Source of the DNA: Oscillospiraceae bacterium
GTDB lineage: Bacteria > Bacillota > Clostridia > Oscillospirales > Acutalibacteraceae
Direction: 5' to 3'
Assembly (NCBI GenBank): GCA_015066245.1
Contig: SVOS01000012.1
Coordinates: forward strand, 1-47,489
DNA length: 47,489 bases
Position 1 is the stretch's first letter. Every line of letters starts with the position of its first letter. This document shows, in pieces, positions 23,520-34,183 of this stretch. Both the position numbers and the translations under genes were made by a program. The notes beneath the pieces are model-generated. The model was given only the letters and a program-made list of their open reading frames with translations, ran no database searches and was not told the origin of the DNA.

Positions 23520-26342
23520 TTATAAAATTTTCTTCAAAAAAGCTCCTGTGTAGGAGTTTTCACACTTAACAATCTCCTCGGGAGTACCCTCAGCGATAAC
23601 AGTACCGCCTCCGTCTCCACCCTCGGGACCAAGATCAATAATATGGTCTGCAGTTTTTATAAGGTCAAGATTGTGCTCGATAACAATAACGGTATTTCCT
23701 GCATCAACAAGCTTCTGCAATACTTCAATAAGTTTATGAACGTCTGCGGTATGAAGTCCTGTTGTGGGCTCGTCAAGGATATACACAGTCTTGCCTGTAC
23801 TGCGTTTTGAAAGCTCGGTAGCAAGCTTTACTCGCTGAGCTTCACCACCCGACAAAGTCGGTGCAGGCTGACCTATCTTGATATATCCCAGACCAACATC
23901 ACAAAGAGTCTGCATTTTACGCTGGATTTTGGGCATATTCTGGAAGAACTCTCTGCCTTCTTCTACAGTCATTTCAAGAACATCATATATCGACTTGCCC
24001 TTATATTTAACCTCAAGGGTTTCGTGATTATAACGCTTGCCTTTACAAACCTCGCAAGGAACATATACATCAGGCAAAAAGTGCATCTCAATCTTGATGA
24101 TACCGTCGCCCTCGCAACTTTCGCAACGTCCACCCTTTACGTTAAAGGAGAATCTGCCGGCAGAATAGCCCTTGAGTTTAGCCTCCTGAGTCTGTGCAAA
24201 AAGCTCTCGGATATCGGTAAATACGCCTGTGTAGGTTGCAGGGTTTGAACGTGGAGTTCTGCCGATAGGACTCTGATCAATGTCAATAACCTTGTCCAGA
24301 TTCTCCATACCCTCAATCTTTTTGCACTTACCCGGTTTAACTTTAGCTCCGTTAAGCTCACTTGCCAATGCTTTATATAAAATCTCATTGACTAACGAGG
24401 ACTTACCCGAACCCGATACACCTGTTACACAGATAAACTTACCTAAAGGAAAATCCACGTTGATATTCTTAAGATTGTTTTGCTTTGCACCGATTACTCT
24501 CAGCTTTTTGCCGTTGCCCTTTCTTCGTTTTTCGGGCACCGGCACACATCTTTTGCCGCTCAGATACTGACCTGTTACGGAATTTTCGTTTTCCATAATT
24601 TCTTCGGCAGTACCTTCTGCAATAACCATGCCGCCGTGCACACCTGCACCCGGGCCTATATCGATAATATGGTCTGCCTCAAGCATTGTATCAGTATCGT
24701 GCTCAACAACAATAACCGTATTACCTAAATCGCGAAGTCGCTTAAGAGTATAAAGCAGCTTTTCGTTGTCTCTCTGATGGAGTCCGATACTGGGCTCGTC
24801 AAGAATATAAAGCACACCCGTAAGGGAGCTTCCTATCTGGGTGGCAAGTCGGATTCTCTGACTTTCACCGCCTGAGAGTGTGCCAGCAGTACGCGAAAGT
24901 GTCAGATATCCCAGACCTACATTCTTAAGAAAGCTAAGCCTTTCTTCGATTTCTTTTACAATAGGTGCGGCAATCATCATGTCTCGCTCTGAAAGAGACG
25001 TTTTATCTATAAATTCCAGAGCCTTGTCAACAGACATATCGCAAAACTCAGCAATATTTATATCGCTGACCGTTACACCCAAAGCAACCTTTGAAAGTCG
25101 CTGTCCCCCACATTCGTCGCAGGGTATCGAGGACATGAATCCCTCTATCTCCTCTTTTATCCAGTTGCTCGAGGTCTGGTGATATCGTCTGTCAAGATTA
25201 TTAAGCACACCCTCAAAGGGAGCGTAATACTCCTGGTTTTTTCCAAAGGGAGTTGAACGCACAAGTCGGATTTTCTCGCCCTTTGTACCGTAAAGCAGTA
25301 CATCAACTATTTCGTCAGGCAAATCACATATTGGCGTATCCAGCGAAAAGCCAAAATGCTCGCTGAGACCCTTGTAATACATATAAGCAATTGTGTTGCC
25401 TTCCATAGCCCAACCGCCTGCTTTGATGCCGCCTTGAGCTACGCTTTTATTCTTGTCAGGAATTATTCTGTCGGGGTCAAGCCGCATAAATACACCCAGG
25501 CCCGTACACTTGGGACATGCTCCATAAGGTGCATTGAAAGAAAACATTCGTGGAGAAAGTTCATCTATGCAGGCACCGTGGTCGGGACAAGCATAACTCT
25601 GAGAAAAGAGAATATCCTCTTTGTCGGGTATATTGACAATAATGAGTCCGTTGGTAAGCTTTGATGCCGTTTCGATGCTGTCAGCAAGTCTGGAGCGGAT
25701 ATCTGCTTTGATAACCAATCTGTCAACAACCACATCTACGCTATGCTTTTTGTTTTTCTCCAGCTTTATGGTCTCTGACAAGTCATACATAATGCCGTCA
25801 ACACGCACACGGACAAATCCGCCTTTTCGGGCGTTCTCGATCTCCTTGGCATGCTCGCCTTTTCGTGCTCTTACAACCGGTGCAAGAATCTGGATTCGGG
25901 TTCCTTCCTCCATTTTTAGCACTTTATCCACAATCTGGTCAACAGACTGGGTTTTGATTTCGCGTCCACAGACAGGACAATGAGGCACACCGATTCTGGC
26001 ATACAAAAGACGCAGATAATCATAAATCTCTGTAACTGTTCCCACAGTGGAGCGGGGGTTTTTGGACGTAGTTTTCTGGTCGATAGAAATTGCAGGAGAC
26101 AGACCGTCGATAGAGTCAACATCAGGTTTATCCATTTGACCCAAGAAAAGTCTTGCATAAGAAGACAAAGATTCTACATATCGCCTCTGACCCTCTGCGT
26201 AGATTGTATCAAACGCAAGGGATGATTTGCCTGAGCCCGAAAGGCCTGTAATAACCACCAGCTTGTCTCTGGGAATATCCACATCTACATTCTTAAGGTT
26301 GTGTTCTCTGGCACCACGTACCGAAATTTTATCCTGTGGCAC
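23520..26342 (-). CDS. uvrA: Excinuclease ABC subunit A
   Basis: The 940-residue UvrA has two ABC ATPase modules. Their Walker A motifs are GLSGSGKSS near the start and GVSGSGKSS in the second half. The ABC signatures [12 protein letters not shown] and [12 protein letters not shown] are intact, as are the CxxC zinc-finger pairs. It is the damage sensor of nucleotide excision repair. The start is GTG at 26342, 5 bases after GAGGTG; this gives the usual family length. The frame stays open 24 codons upstream through a hairpin element. Confidence 0.97.
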   Translation of the reverse strand: MPQDKISVRGAREHNLKNVDVDIPRDKLVVITGLSGSGKSSLAFDTIYAEGQRRYVESLSSYARLFLGQMDKPDVDSIDGLSPAISIDQKTTSKNPRSTVGTVTEIYDYLRLLYARIGVPHCPVCGREIKTQSVDQIVDKVLKMEEGTRIQILAPVVRARKGEHAKEIENARKGGFVRVRVDGIMYDLSETIKLEKNKKHSVDVVVDRLVIKADIRSRLADSIETASKLTNGLIIVNIPDKEDILFSQSYACPDHGACIDELSPRMFSFNAPYGACPKCTGLGVFMRLDPDRIIPDKNKSVAQGGIKAGGWAMEGNTIAYMYYKGLSEHFGFSLDTPICDLPDEIVDVLLYGTKGEKIRLVRSTPFGKNQEYYAPFEGVLNNLDRRYHQTSSNWIKEEIEGFMSSIPCDECGGQRLSKVALGVTVSDINIAEFCDMSVDKALEFIDKTSLSERDMMIAAPIVKEIEERLSFLKNVGLGYLTLSRTAGTLSGGESQRIRLATQIGSSLTGVLYILDEPSIGLHQRDNEKLLYTLKRLRDLGNTVIVVEHDTDTMLEADHIIDIGPGAGVHGGMVIAEGTAEEIMENENSVTGQYLSGKRCVPVPEKRRKGNGKKLRVIGAKQNNLKNINVDFPLGKFICVTGVSGSGKSSLVNEILYKALASELNGAKVKPGKCKKIEGMENLDKVIDIDQSPIGRTPRSNPATYTGVFTDIRELFAQTQEAKLKGYSAGRFSFNVKGGRCESCEGDGIIKIEMHFLPDVYVPCEVCKGKRYNHETLEVKYKGKSIYDVLEMTVEEGREFFQNMPKIQRKMQTLCDVGLGYIKIGQPAPTLSGGEAQRVKLATELSKRSTGKTVYILDEPTTGLHTADVHKLIEVLQKLVDAGNTVIVIEHNLDLIKTADHIIDLGPEGGDGGGTVIAEGTPEEIVKCENSYTGAFLKKIL

Positions 26343-26358
26343 AGTATCACCTCTTTCT

Positions 26359-26394
26359 GCAGGCTTGCCGCCTGCGGGCATCGCCTTTTGGCGA
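26359..26394 (-). repeat. Double hairpin (REP-like) in the uvrA leader
   Basis: Two short perfect hairpins lie side by side: GCAGGC/GCCTGC (26359-26375, loop 5) and TCGCC/GGCGA (26381-26394, loop 4), 5 bases apart. The first ends 5 bases from the uvrA SD. GC content is higher than the surroundings. I noticed no second copy in the window, but I did not search exhaustively. Confidence 0.45.
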
Positions 26395-26415
26395 TTCAAG
26401 TAAATGCTACACAAG

Positions 26416-26455
26416 ACGGGTAACGCAAACAGATAATTTCTGCTGCGTTACCCGT
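26416..26455 (-). terminator. Long-stem hairpin between ftsH and uvrA
   Basis: ACGGGTAACGCA (26416-26427) and TGCGTTACCCGT (26444-26455) form a perfect 12-bp stem with a 16-base loop, 30 bases after the ftsH stop. No T tract follows, so it may be a processing or stability hairpin and not a full terminator. Confidence 0.5.
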
Positions 26456-26484
26456 TAATTTGATTCTTTGCAAATAAAGATTAA

Positions 26485-28437
26485 TTATTCTTCTGGGGAG
26501 TCTTCATCATCACTCTGAGGAGCAGGAACGAAAGTACCCTTCATCATAGCATCAAAGTCCTCACCGCTCATTTTCTCGTTAGCCATAAGGTAAGCAGCTA
26601 CCTCGTGAAGCTTATCCATATACTTGTTGAGAATATCCTCGGTGCGCTTGTAGCCCTCAGCCACAATACGCTGAACCTCTGCATCAATCTTAGCGGCAGT
26701 AACCTCGGAATAGTCCTTAACCTGGCCCATATCGCGGCCGATAAATACCTCACCGCCTGATGCACCATAGTTGATGGGACCTAAAGCCTCGGACATACCG
26801 TATTTCATTACCATATTTCTGGCTGTTGCCGAAACCTTCTCGATGTCATTGGATGCACCTGTTGAGATGTCACCAAGCACCAGAGCCTCTGCAACTCTAC
26901 CGCCAAGGCATACAATAATGTCTTCTTCCATTTCTCTCTTAGAACGATAAGAACGGTCTTCAGAGGGTAAGGGCATTGTATATCCGCCTGCCATGCCGCG
27001 AGGAATAATAGAAATCTGATGAACAGGGTCCTGAGTCTCACACTCAAAGAATGTGATTGCATGACCTGCCTCATGGTATGCGGTAAGCTTCTTCTCTCTG
27101 TCGCTCATTACTCTGGACTTTTTCTCGGTACCTACCACAACTTTGATGGTAGCTTCTTCGATTTCTTCCATAGTAATAGCCTTTTTATTCTTTCTTGCGG
27201 CTAAAAGTGCAGCTTCGTTAAGAAGATTCTCAAGGTCTGCGCCTGTAAAGCCGGCTGTTGTTTTTGCAATAGTCTTAAGTCTTACATCGGGAGCAAGAGG
27301 CTTCTTTCTTGCATGAACTTTAAGGATAGCCTCTCTGCCGTTGATATCGGGATAGCCAACCATAACCTGACGGTCAAATCTGCCGGGTCTGAGAAGTGCA
27401 GGATCAAGAATGTCAGGGCGGTTTGTAGCCGCAATAACAATAACACCTTCGTTTGCACCAAAGCCGTCCATCTCAACCAGCATCTGGTTAAGAGTCTGCT
27501 CTCTTTCGTCGTGACCGCCACCGAGACCTGTACCACGCTGTCTGCCCACTGCATCAATTTCATCAATGAAGATAATGCAGGGAGAGTTTTTCTTAGCATG
27601 CTGGAACAAATCTCTTACTCGGGATGCACCAACACCGACAAACATCTCAACAAAATCAGAACCTGAGATTGAGAAGAAAGGCACACCTGCCTCACCTGCT
27701 ACTGCACGAGCAAGAAGAGTTTTACCTGTGCCGGGGGGGCCTACAAGAAGCACACCCTTGGGAATTTTTGCACCCAGCTCGTTGTATTTTGCAGGAGTCT
27801 TAAGGAATTCTACGATTTCTTCAAGCTCTTCCTTTTCTTCATCTGCACCTGCTACATCCTCAAAAGTAGTCTTACGCTTTTCATCAGTCTGGTCCTTGAA
27901 CTTTGCCTTACCAAACTGCATTTCCTTGCCGCCGATACCGCCTGAGTTTATCTTTCTCATAATGATAAACCAGAATACCACAAGCACAACAATCAGCAGG
28001 ATTGTAGGAATCATCTCAATCCAAAAAGAGTTGTTTGCGGCAGGCTTATAGTCATATTTAAGGGGAGCATCGGGGTTGGCATCGTTATACTCGTCAATAT
28101 ACTCGCTTACTTCGCTGTAAAAAAGGTCAATACTTGCAAGAGTATACTTAATCTCCTTTAATGCCTCGTCCTTTTTTTCTACGTTGTCGGTTGTTGCCTC
28201 GATTTTATCAAGCTCGGGCTTTTTATCGGGGTCTACAATCTTCATTTTCAGTTCGCCTGAGCCTACATCTACCGTAAATTCCCTTACTTGCTGCGTTCTG
28301 AAGAAGTTTACGATATCGGATTGTGTGTATTCAGGTGTTTTTGCACTGTTAAGAAAAGTAACAATACCGATAATCAGCAAGATAGGAATACCAAGATAGA
28401 TAATCAGCTTTAAGGCTGAATGTTTTTTATTCTGCAA
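26485..28437 (-). CDS. ftsH: ATP-dependent zinc metalloprotease FtsH
   Basis: The 650-residue protein has two membrane helices (about 9-30 and 140-160) around an external segment, an AAA+ domain with Walker A GPPGTGKT (233-240) and Walker B IIFIDEID, and an M41 protease with HEAGH (455-459). It degrades membrane and regulatory proteins. The start is TTG at 28437 about 9 bases after AAGGAG. The order tilS-hpt-ftsH is conserved across Firmicutes. Confidence 0.97.
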   Translation of the reverse strand: MQNKKHSALKLIIYLGIPILLIIGIVTFLNSAKTPEYTQSDIVNFFRTQQVREFTVDVGSGELKMKIVDPDKKPELDKIEATTDNVEKKDEALKEIKYTLASIDLFYSEVSEYIDEYNDANPDAPLKYDYKPAANNSFWIEMIPTILLIVVLVVFWFIIMRKINSGGIGGKEMQFGKAKFKDQTDEKRKTTFEDVAGADEEKEELEEIVEFLKTPAKYNELGAKIPKGVLLVGPPGTGKTLLARAVAGEAGVPFFSISGSDFVEMFVGVGASRVRDLFQHAKKNSPCIIFIDEIDAVGRQRGTGLGGGHDEREQTLNQMLVEMDGFGANEGVIVIAATNRPDILDPALLRPGRFDRQVMVGYPDINGREAILKVHARKKPLAPDVRLKTIAKTTAGFTGADLENLLNEAALLAARKNKKAITMEEIEEATIKVVVGTEKKSRVMSDREKKLTAYHEAGHAITFFECETQDPVHQISIIPRGMAGGYTMPLPSEDRSYRSKREMEEDIIVCLGGRVAEALVLGDISTGASNDIEKVSATARNMVMKYGMSEALGPINYGASGGEVFIGRDMGQVKDYSEVTAAKIDAEVQRIVAEGYKRTEDILNKYMDKLHEVAAYLMANEKMSGEDFDAMMKGTFVPAPQSDDEDSPEE

Positions 28438-28479
28438 TCAAATCCACTCCTTAGTGTATTATTTAATTTTTATATGAAA

Positions 28480-29016
28480 TTATGAATAAACAGATCTCTT
28501 CAAAATACCAACATAAGGAAGATTTCTGTAATTTTCTGCATAATCAAGTCCATAACCGATAACAAATTCGTCGGGAATTTCTGCACCGATATAATCAACA
28601 GGGATATGAACAACTCTGCGGTCAGGCTTGCTTAAAAGTGTACATATTTTTACGGAGTTTACGCCTTTGGCTTCGAAATATTTAAGAATGAACGCAAGGG
28701 TATTGCCGCTGTCGATAATATCCTCAACAATAAGGACATCCATACCCTCAACAGGCTGAGAAACGTCTTTGATGAGATTTACTCTGCCGTTGCTTTCTGT
28801 AGATGAGCCGTAGCTTGAAACGCAGATAAAATCTATTTTACAGTCTACTTTAAGCTCTTTCATAAGGTCAGCCATAAACACAACACTGCCCTTGAGCAAA
28901 CCTACCAGAAGAAGTTTCTTATCTTTGTAGTCTTCGCTGATTTTAGCGGCTATTTCTTTAACCATAATTTTCAGCTTGTCTTCGCTTATAAGTATTTTTT
29001 CACAATCCTTATGCAT
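28480..29016 (-). CDS. hpt: Hypoxanthine phosphoribosyltransferase
   Basis: The 178-residue purine salvage enzyme has the PRPP-binding motif VLIVEDIIDSGNTL (94-107) and the early LLVGLLKGSVVFMADL segment. It turns hypoxanthine or guanine into IMP or GMP. It lies between tilS and ftsH as in many Firmicutes. The ATG at 29016 follows AGGGGGA. Confidence 0.96.
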   Translation of the reverse strand: MHKDCEKILISEDKLKIMVKEIAAKISEDYKDKKLLLVGLLKGSVVFMADLMKELKVDCKIDFICVSSYGSSTESNGRVNLIKDVSQPVEGMDVLIVEDIIDSGNTLAFILKYFEAKGVNSVKICTLLSKPDRRVVHIPVDYIGAEIPDEFVIGYGLDYAENYRNLPYVGILKRSVYS

Positions 29017-29037
29017 AATTATCCCCCTAACGATAAT

Positions 29038-30357
29038 TCACTCTATATCAATAATTATTCCGTTGCCTTCTATATATCTGCCCTTTTCAGATACTCCTAT
29101 TCCCTCTGCCCACAGAATTTCACCTTTGCACTCAAGCAAAAGGAGCTTATCTCTGAGCTCATCAGGTATCTTAAGTTCATTCTGAAGCTTGCGTAAATCT
29201 TTAGTGATACCTCTGCCAAGAGGTGAGAATCTGTCTCCCGATTCTCTGGTGCGAAATACTGCACCGTGGCTGATTTTATCACAACCTATGCATAAGGTTG
29301 CTAATTTTTTGTAAATAATCTCATCTCTGTGTAATTCTTCGATAGAATATCTCTTTCCAAAAGCAGTAAATTCATCGCCACTTTTAAATAATTTTCTCTG
29401 AAAACCGCTTGGATTTTCACGCACAATCCTCAAAATCCCTTGTCTGATAACGGCAGTCACACCGCTTTGCAGATTAACTGCACCTTCGGACAAAAGCAAG
29501 TTGTCCAAAAGCTCGATATGCTTGCTTTCTGCCTTTGCATCAGCATTATCAGCTAAGATTTTAAGAGCATAGCTTCTTACTGCTTTGTGAGAATCGGCAA
29601 GCACACTGCACTTATAACCATAATCGCATTTAGCAGCCTCTAAAAGCCCTTCGGCTTCTTTTTGCATAAAAGCATCAATTTCTATAAGTTGCTGTCTGAG
29701 CTTTATGTAATTATCCTCAGCAGCTTCGTTGATTTCTTTTAATGCAGGCACAACATTATGGCGGATATTATTGCGACTGCAAAGTGTCGGGTCGCTGTTT
29801 GTACTGTCATTTACAAATGCAATACTGTTTTTATCTGCATACTTTTCAATCTCTGCTCGTGTAACGTCAAGAAGAGGTCTTATAAATCTTCCTCTTACAT
29901 GAGGAATCGAAGAAAGCCCCGAAATCGACGTACCACGGGCAATATTAAAGAGAGCCGTCTCCAACGCATCGCTTGCTGTGTGAGCAGTGGCGATTTTTGT
30001 ATTAGAATCCGTACAAAGCTCCTCAAAAAAATCATATCTGACTTTTCTGCCTGCAAGCTCCATACTCTCTTTGTTTGCTTCGGCAAGGCTCATAACGTCA
30101 GCATTCTTTACAAAAAGCTCTACACCTTTATTCTGGCAAAGCTCTCTTACAAAAGCCTCGTCACGCTGAGACTCATCGCCTCTCAGATTGTGGTTAACAT
30201 GAGCGGCACACACAGTAAGCTCAAACTCATCCCTGAGCTTAAGCATAACATCAAGCAGCACTGCCGAATCTGCGCCGCCTGAGAGTGCCACAATAACTCT
30301 GTCACCTTTATTTATCATGCCGTGTTTTTTTACGGCAGCTAAAACTTTATTATTCAC
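29038..30357 (-). CDS. tilS: tRNA(Ile)-lysidine synthetase
   Basis: The 439-residue N-type ATP pyrophosphatase has the PP-loop SGGADS (26-31), the AHVNHNLRGDES motif, and a C-terminal TilS domain with FSPLGRGITKDLRKLQNELKIP. It adds lysine to C34 of tRNA-Ile2 (CAU). The start is GTG at 30357, 7 bases after GGAG and overlapping the dnaB stop by 8 bases. An earlier in-frame start is not supported by an SD. Confidence 0.95.
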   Translation of the reverse strand: MNNKVLAAVKKHGMINKGDRVIVALSGGADSAVLLDVMLKLRDEFELTVCAAHVNHNLRGDESQRDEAFVRELCQNKGVELFVKNADVMSLAEANKESMELAGRKVRYDFFEELCTDSNTKIATAHTASDALETALFNIARGTSISGLSSIPHVRGRFIRPLLDVTRAEIEKYADKNSIAFVNDSTNSDPTLCSRNNIRHNVVPALKEINEAAEDNYIKLRQQLIEIDAFMQKEAEGLLEAAKCDYGYKCSVLADSHKAVRSYALKILADNADAKAESKHIELLDNLLLSEGAVNLQSGVTAVIRQGILRIVRENPSGFQRKLFKSGDEFTAFGKRYSIEELHRDEIIYKKLATLCIGCDKISHGAVFRTRESGDRFSPLGRGITKDLRKLQNELKIPDELRDKLLLLECKGEILWAEGIGVSEKGRYIEGNGIIIDIE

Positions 30358-31723
30358 GGCCAAGCTCCGGAGAAGTGAATCGCATAAATTCACCCTGCCA
30401 ATGAAGTTTTACCGTACCTGTTTCACCGTGTCGGTTTTTTGCAATAAGACACTCGGCACTATTCTGGTCAACCTGAGAGTTATCCCCGCCGATAACCTTG
30501 TTTTTATCGTAATAAGCTTCACGATAAAGGAAAAGAATAATGTCGGCATCCTGCTCGATAGAACCCGAATCTCTCAGGTCAGAAATCTGAGGACGATGGT
30601 CCTCTGCTCGTTTCTCACTGGCTCGGGAAAGCTGAGAAAGACAAATTACGGGAACGCCCAGCTCTTTTGCCAGAACCTTGAGGTTTCGTGTAATCTCGGA
30701 AATTTCGTTTACTCTGTTGTCGGTGTGTCTGCCTGTGGTCATAAGCTGCAAATAGTCGATTACCACCAGGTCAATATTTCTAAGACGTCTGAGCTTTGCT
30801 TTCATAGCAGGAACACTGATACCGGGAGTATCATCAAGATACATATCGCACTGAGAAAGCACATCACCAGCAGAAACAATTCTCGTCCATTCCTCGTCAG
30901 TAAGTTTACCTGTTCTGAGTTTTGTACCGCCAACCAGAGCCTCTGACGAAAGCAGACGGCTTGCAAGCTGGTCTTTGGTCATTTCCAGCGAGAAGAACGC
31001 AACTGTCTTGCCTGATTTCAGCGCAACGTTTCTTGCGATATTGAGAGCAAAGGATGTTTTACCCATACCGGGTCGCGCCGCAAGAATAATAAGGTCACTG
31101 CGGTTAAGACCTGTAGTAATACGGTCGATTTCGCCTATACCTGTAGGCATAGGTTTCAGGGACTCGTCGTTTTTGTTGAGCAAATCAAGTCTGTCAAAGG
31201 TCTTGATGATTACTTCTTCAAGACGCTGAAGTCCCTGGATATTCTTGCCTCTGCGGATATCAAAAATCATCTGCTCGGCAGAATCCACCAGAAGCTCGGA
31301 TTCAAGCTCGTTGGCGGTTGCCTCATCCATAATGCGTCTTGCGGCATAGATAAGCTGACGGATGTCAAACTTATCTCTTACAAGCTTTGCATAAATCTCA
31401 ACATTTGAAATAGAAGGACAATTCTCGACTAAAGCCGCAAGATATGTTTTGCCCTCTGTTGGGTCAAAGTTCTTTTCGTGCTTAAGCTCCTCATAAAGAG
31501 TAACGAAGTCAATGGAAAGCCCCTGGGTAAACATAGAAAGCATTGTGGAATAAATAGTTCTATGCAACGACAGGTGGAAGAAATCGGGCTTTGTAAGAAT
31601 TTCGGCAACTCTGCCAAAGCACTCGGGCTCATAGATAATTGCACCCAATACCGCCTGCTCTGCCTCAGGGCTATAAGGAAGACTCAAGCCGTCATATTCA
31701 GTTTTGACAATATTATTTGCCAT
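30350..31723 (-). CDS. dnaB: Replicative DNA helicase
   Basis: The 457-residue DnaB has the N-terminal DnaG-binding helical domain (about 12-115) and a RecA-like motor with Walker A ARPGMGKTS (216-224), Walker B LVVIDYLQL and the SQLSRASEKR and DLRDSGSIEQDAD motifs. It unwinds DNA at the fork. No intein is present. It sits directly after rplI, a conserved pairing. Confidence 0.97.
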   Translation of the reverse strand: MANNIVKTEYDGLSLPYSPEAEQAVLGAIIYEPECFGRVAEILTKPDFFHLSLHRTIYSTMLSMFTQGLSIDFVTLYEELKHEKNFDPTEGKTYLAALVENCPSISNVEIYAKLVRDKFDIRQLIYAARRIMDEATANELESELLVDSAEQMIFDIRRGKNIQGLQRLEEVIIKTFDRLDLLNKNDESLKPMPTGIGEIDRITTGLNRSDLIILAARPGMGKTSFALNIARNVALKSGKTVAFFSLEMTKDQLASRLLSSEALVGGTKLRTGKLTDEEWTRIVSAGDVLSQCDMYLDDTPGISVPAMKAKLRRLRNIDLVVIDYLQLMTTGRHTDNRVNEISEITRNLKVLAKELGVPVICLSQLSRASEKRAEDHRPQISDLRDSGSIEQDADIILFLYREAYYDKNKVIGGDNSQVDQNSAECLIAKNRHGETGTVKLHWQGEFMRFTSPELGRE

Positions 31724-31747
31724 TTAAATTCGTCCTTTATTTAAGAA

Positions 31748-32191
31748 TTAAAGTGCCTCTACCTCTACTGTAACAACAGCTGCGATACCTGAGTAAAGCT
31801 TGATTTCTGCCTTAAAAGAGCCCACTGTCTTGATATCGCTCATAGAAATTTTACGCTTGTCTATATCAAGTGCAAACTTGTTCTTGATCTCTGCGCTTAC
31901 CTCTTTTGAGGTGATGCTGCCGAAAAGCTTGCTGCCCTGTCCTGCTTTTGCTTTAATCAGGATACTCTTGCCATCAAGCTTCTCTTTGGCAGAATTTGCA
32001 GCGGCAATTTCCTGCTCGATCTTATATTTCTTTGAGTTTTCAGCATTTTTAAACTCGTTCATAACCTGATTGTTAACTTCTTTTGCAAGACCCTTGGGAA
32101 TAAGGAAGTTTCTTGCGTAACCATCAGATGCGTTTACCATTTCGCCTTTTTTGCCTAAGGACTTAACATCCTGTAACAATACTAATTTCAT
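31748..32191 (-). CDS. rplI: 50S ribosomal protein L9
   Basis: The 147-residue L9 has the N-terminal rRNA-binding domain [19 protein letters not shown] with [14 protein letters not shown], a long central helix (about 45-75) and a C-terminal domain. GGAGGT precedes the ATG. The order gdpP-rplI-dnaB is conserved in Firmicutes. Confidence 0.98.
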   Translation of the reverse strand: MKLVLLQDVKSLGKKGEMVNASDGYARNFLIPKGLAKEVNNQVMNEFKNAENSKKYKIEQEIAAANSAKEKLDGKSILIKAKAGQGSKLFGSITSKEVSAEIKNKFALDIDKRKISMSDIKTVGSFKAEIKLYSGIAAVVTVEVEAL

Positions 32192-32219
32192 TTATATTAC
32201 CTCCTGTAGTAACAGTGAA

Positions 32220-34151
32220 TTATTCATCAATAGCTTCAATAAGCTTTGTAACAGCAACCTCAAAGGATTTTTCATCAAGCTGAGCTGCTGCCATGGTGTG
32301 ATGACCGCCACCACCCATTTTTTCCATAACTATCTGAACGTTGCGTTTTCCAAAACTTCGTGCAGAAATATTTACAGTACCTTTCTCGGTTTTATAAAGC
32401 ACAAAGGACGCCTTGACTCCCTTGATAAGCAAGAGCTCATCAGCCGCCTTTGCAGAAAGGAGTCTTACATCAGGCACACTTTCCTGCACCAGAACAATAG
32501 CACATTCTTTGTAAATCTTTGCGTTGGAAATAAGCTGATATTTGTTTTTATAGCTTTCAATAGAATCAGCAAAATGCTGGCGGATAGATACCGTGTCTGC
32601 TCCTTTTCTACGCAGATATGCGGCTGTTTCAAAAGCAGCAGAGCCTGCTCCAACCACAAAATTTTTGGTATCCAGAATAACACCCGAAAGCAACGCCTCT
32701 GCCTCGGGCTTGCCCAAGGGGTCGCCCTCGAAATTGTCGATAATACTTGTGCACATTTCTGATGCAGAGGACGCACCGGGCTCATTAAAGAACACAACTG
32801 CGTTGTCAATATGGTCTACCTGACGTCTGTGATGGTCAATAACCACAACAAAACCGCTTTTCTCATAAAGACGTTTATCCTCAAGCATATTGACTGTCTG
32901 AGTATCAACGATTATCAGAAGTGTCTTAGGAGTCATCTGAGAAATGGCCTGTTCGGGGCTAACAAAAATACCCTCGCCACGGTCGGCCTTATATCTGTCA
33001 ATAAGGGACTTGGCCATTGAAGTCTCATAATTTACGGCTATGCAGGCTTTTTTGCCCAAAGAACGTGTAACAGCTCTGTACATACCTATAGCAGAGCCAA
33101 TGGAATCCAAATCCGAGAATCTGTGACCGGTAATAACCACCTTGTCACATTCCGCAACAACACTTGCCACCGAATCAGCAATCATTCTTGTACGTACTTT
33201 TGTCTGACGCTCAACGCCTACGGACTTGCCACCATAGAAATCATAGTCTTTGCCGGTGGCAATGGCTACCTGGTCACCGCCTCTGCCCAGAGCCATATCA
33301 AGGGCACGTTTTGCAGATGCCTGACTCTTCCTCAGAGTCTTTTCGCCTCGGCCTATGCCGATAGATACGGTAGCTTCAAGCTCACCGCGACGGATTTCGT
33401 GGATTTTATCAAGAATATCAAATTTTGTATCAATAATTTTCTTAAGCTCACGCTCTTCGAAAACTATCATATACTTGTTGCCTGTAAGCTTGCGGTAGAA
33501 GGAGTTGGTATCAGCAGCCCATTTCTGAAGAATATCCTCAACATGAAGAACGATATGGGCACTTTCCTCCTCAAACTCATCAATAAATGACTCGCGATTA
33601 TCAAAAACAATCATAGCCACAGACAGACGGCTTGCCTTATACTCGGCATCAACGCTCTTGTAGTAGGTATCGTCGAAGAAATAAAGCACCTTACCGCTGC
33701 CTGTATCAGCACCAAAGGCAGTAAACTTTAAATCTCCGTACTTTACATTAGTACCCTCGCCTTTGATAACCTCGTCAATATCAGCAGAAAAAGTCTTGTA
33801 CTCAATATGTAAGCCCAAAAGATTCTCTTTAGGGCATATCAGATTTTTAAAGGCTTTGTTATACCATATAAGCTCGTTGTCATAGCTGAGAACAGCCACA
33901 GGAAAATTCATTTTTTCAACAAACTCTGTGTCTGTGTTGCTGATTTTCTTCACAGATGTTCTGACAGAAAACTGAACATAACGAGAAAACATTATATAGA
34001 TAACTACTGCTGCAATAACTGCCGCAAGAGCTATAGCACCTTGTATAAGCAACAAAGTGGTGTCATAAAAAGCTGCCGGTATTGCCGACAACATCATCGC
34101 CAGCGAAAACAACACCAGAAACGGCACTATATGTGCAAATTTATTTTTCAT
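32220..34151 (-). CDS. gdpP: Cyclic-di-AMP phosphodiesterase GdpP (DHH family)
   Basis: The 643-residue protein has two N-terminal membrane helices (about 8-28 and 33-55), a degenerate PAS domain (about 80-130), a degenerate GGDEF-like domain (about 172-300) and a DHH/DHHA1 phosphodiesterase. Metal residues are visible in TGHRFSDLDSIG (H343, D347, D349) and DHH (439-441), and GGGGHHTMAAAQ closes the DHHA1 domain. It hydrolyses c-di-AMP, the regulator of potassium and osmotic balance, which connects it with the trkA-trkH pair in this window. All catalytic residues appear intact. Confidence 0.95.
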   Translation of the reverse strand: MKNKFAHIVPFLVLFSLAMMLSAIPAAFYDTTLLLIQGAIALAAVIAAVVIYIMFSRYVQFSVRTSVKKISNTDTEFVEKMNFPVAVLSYDNELIWYNKAFKNLICPKENLLGLHIEYKTFSADIDEVIKGEGTNVKYGDLKFTAFGADTGSGKVLYFFDDTYYKSVDAEYKASRLSVAMIVFDNRESFIDEFEEESAHIVLHVEDILQKWAADTNSFYRKLTGNKYMIVFEERELKKIIDTKFDILDKIHEIRRGELEATVSIGIGRGEKTLRKSQASAKRALDMALGRGGDQVAIATGKDYDFYGGKSVGVERQTKVRTRMIADSVASVVAECDKVVITGHRFSDLDSIGSAIGMYRAVTRSLGKKACIAVNYETSMAKSLIDRYKADRGEGIFVSPEQAISQMTPKTLLIIVDTQTVNMLEDKRLYEKSGFVVVIDHHRRQVDHIDNAVVFFNEPGASSASEMCTSIIDNFEGDPLGKPEAEALLSGVILDTKNFVVGAGSAAFETAAYLRRKGADTVSIRQHFADSIESYKNKYQLISNAKIYKECAIVLVQESVPDVRLLSAKAADELLLIKGVKASFVLYKTEKGTVNISARSFGKRNVQIVMEKMGGGGHHTMAAAQLDEKSFEVAVTKLIEAIDE

Positions 34152-34183
34152 AACCTTTTCCTCAAATCTTTAAGAAGGTAGTG

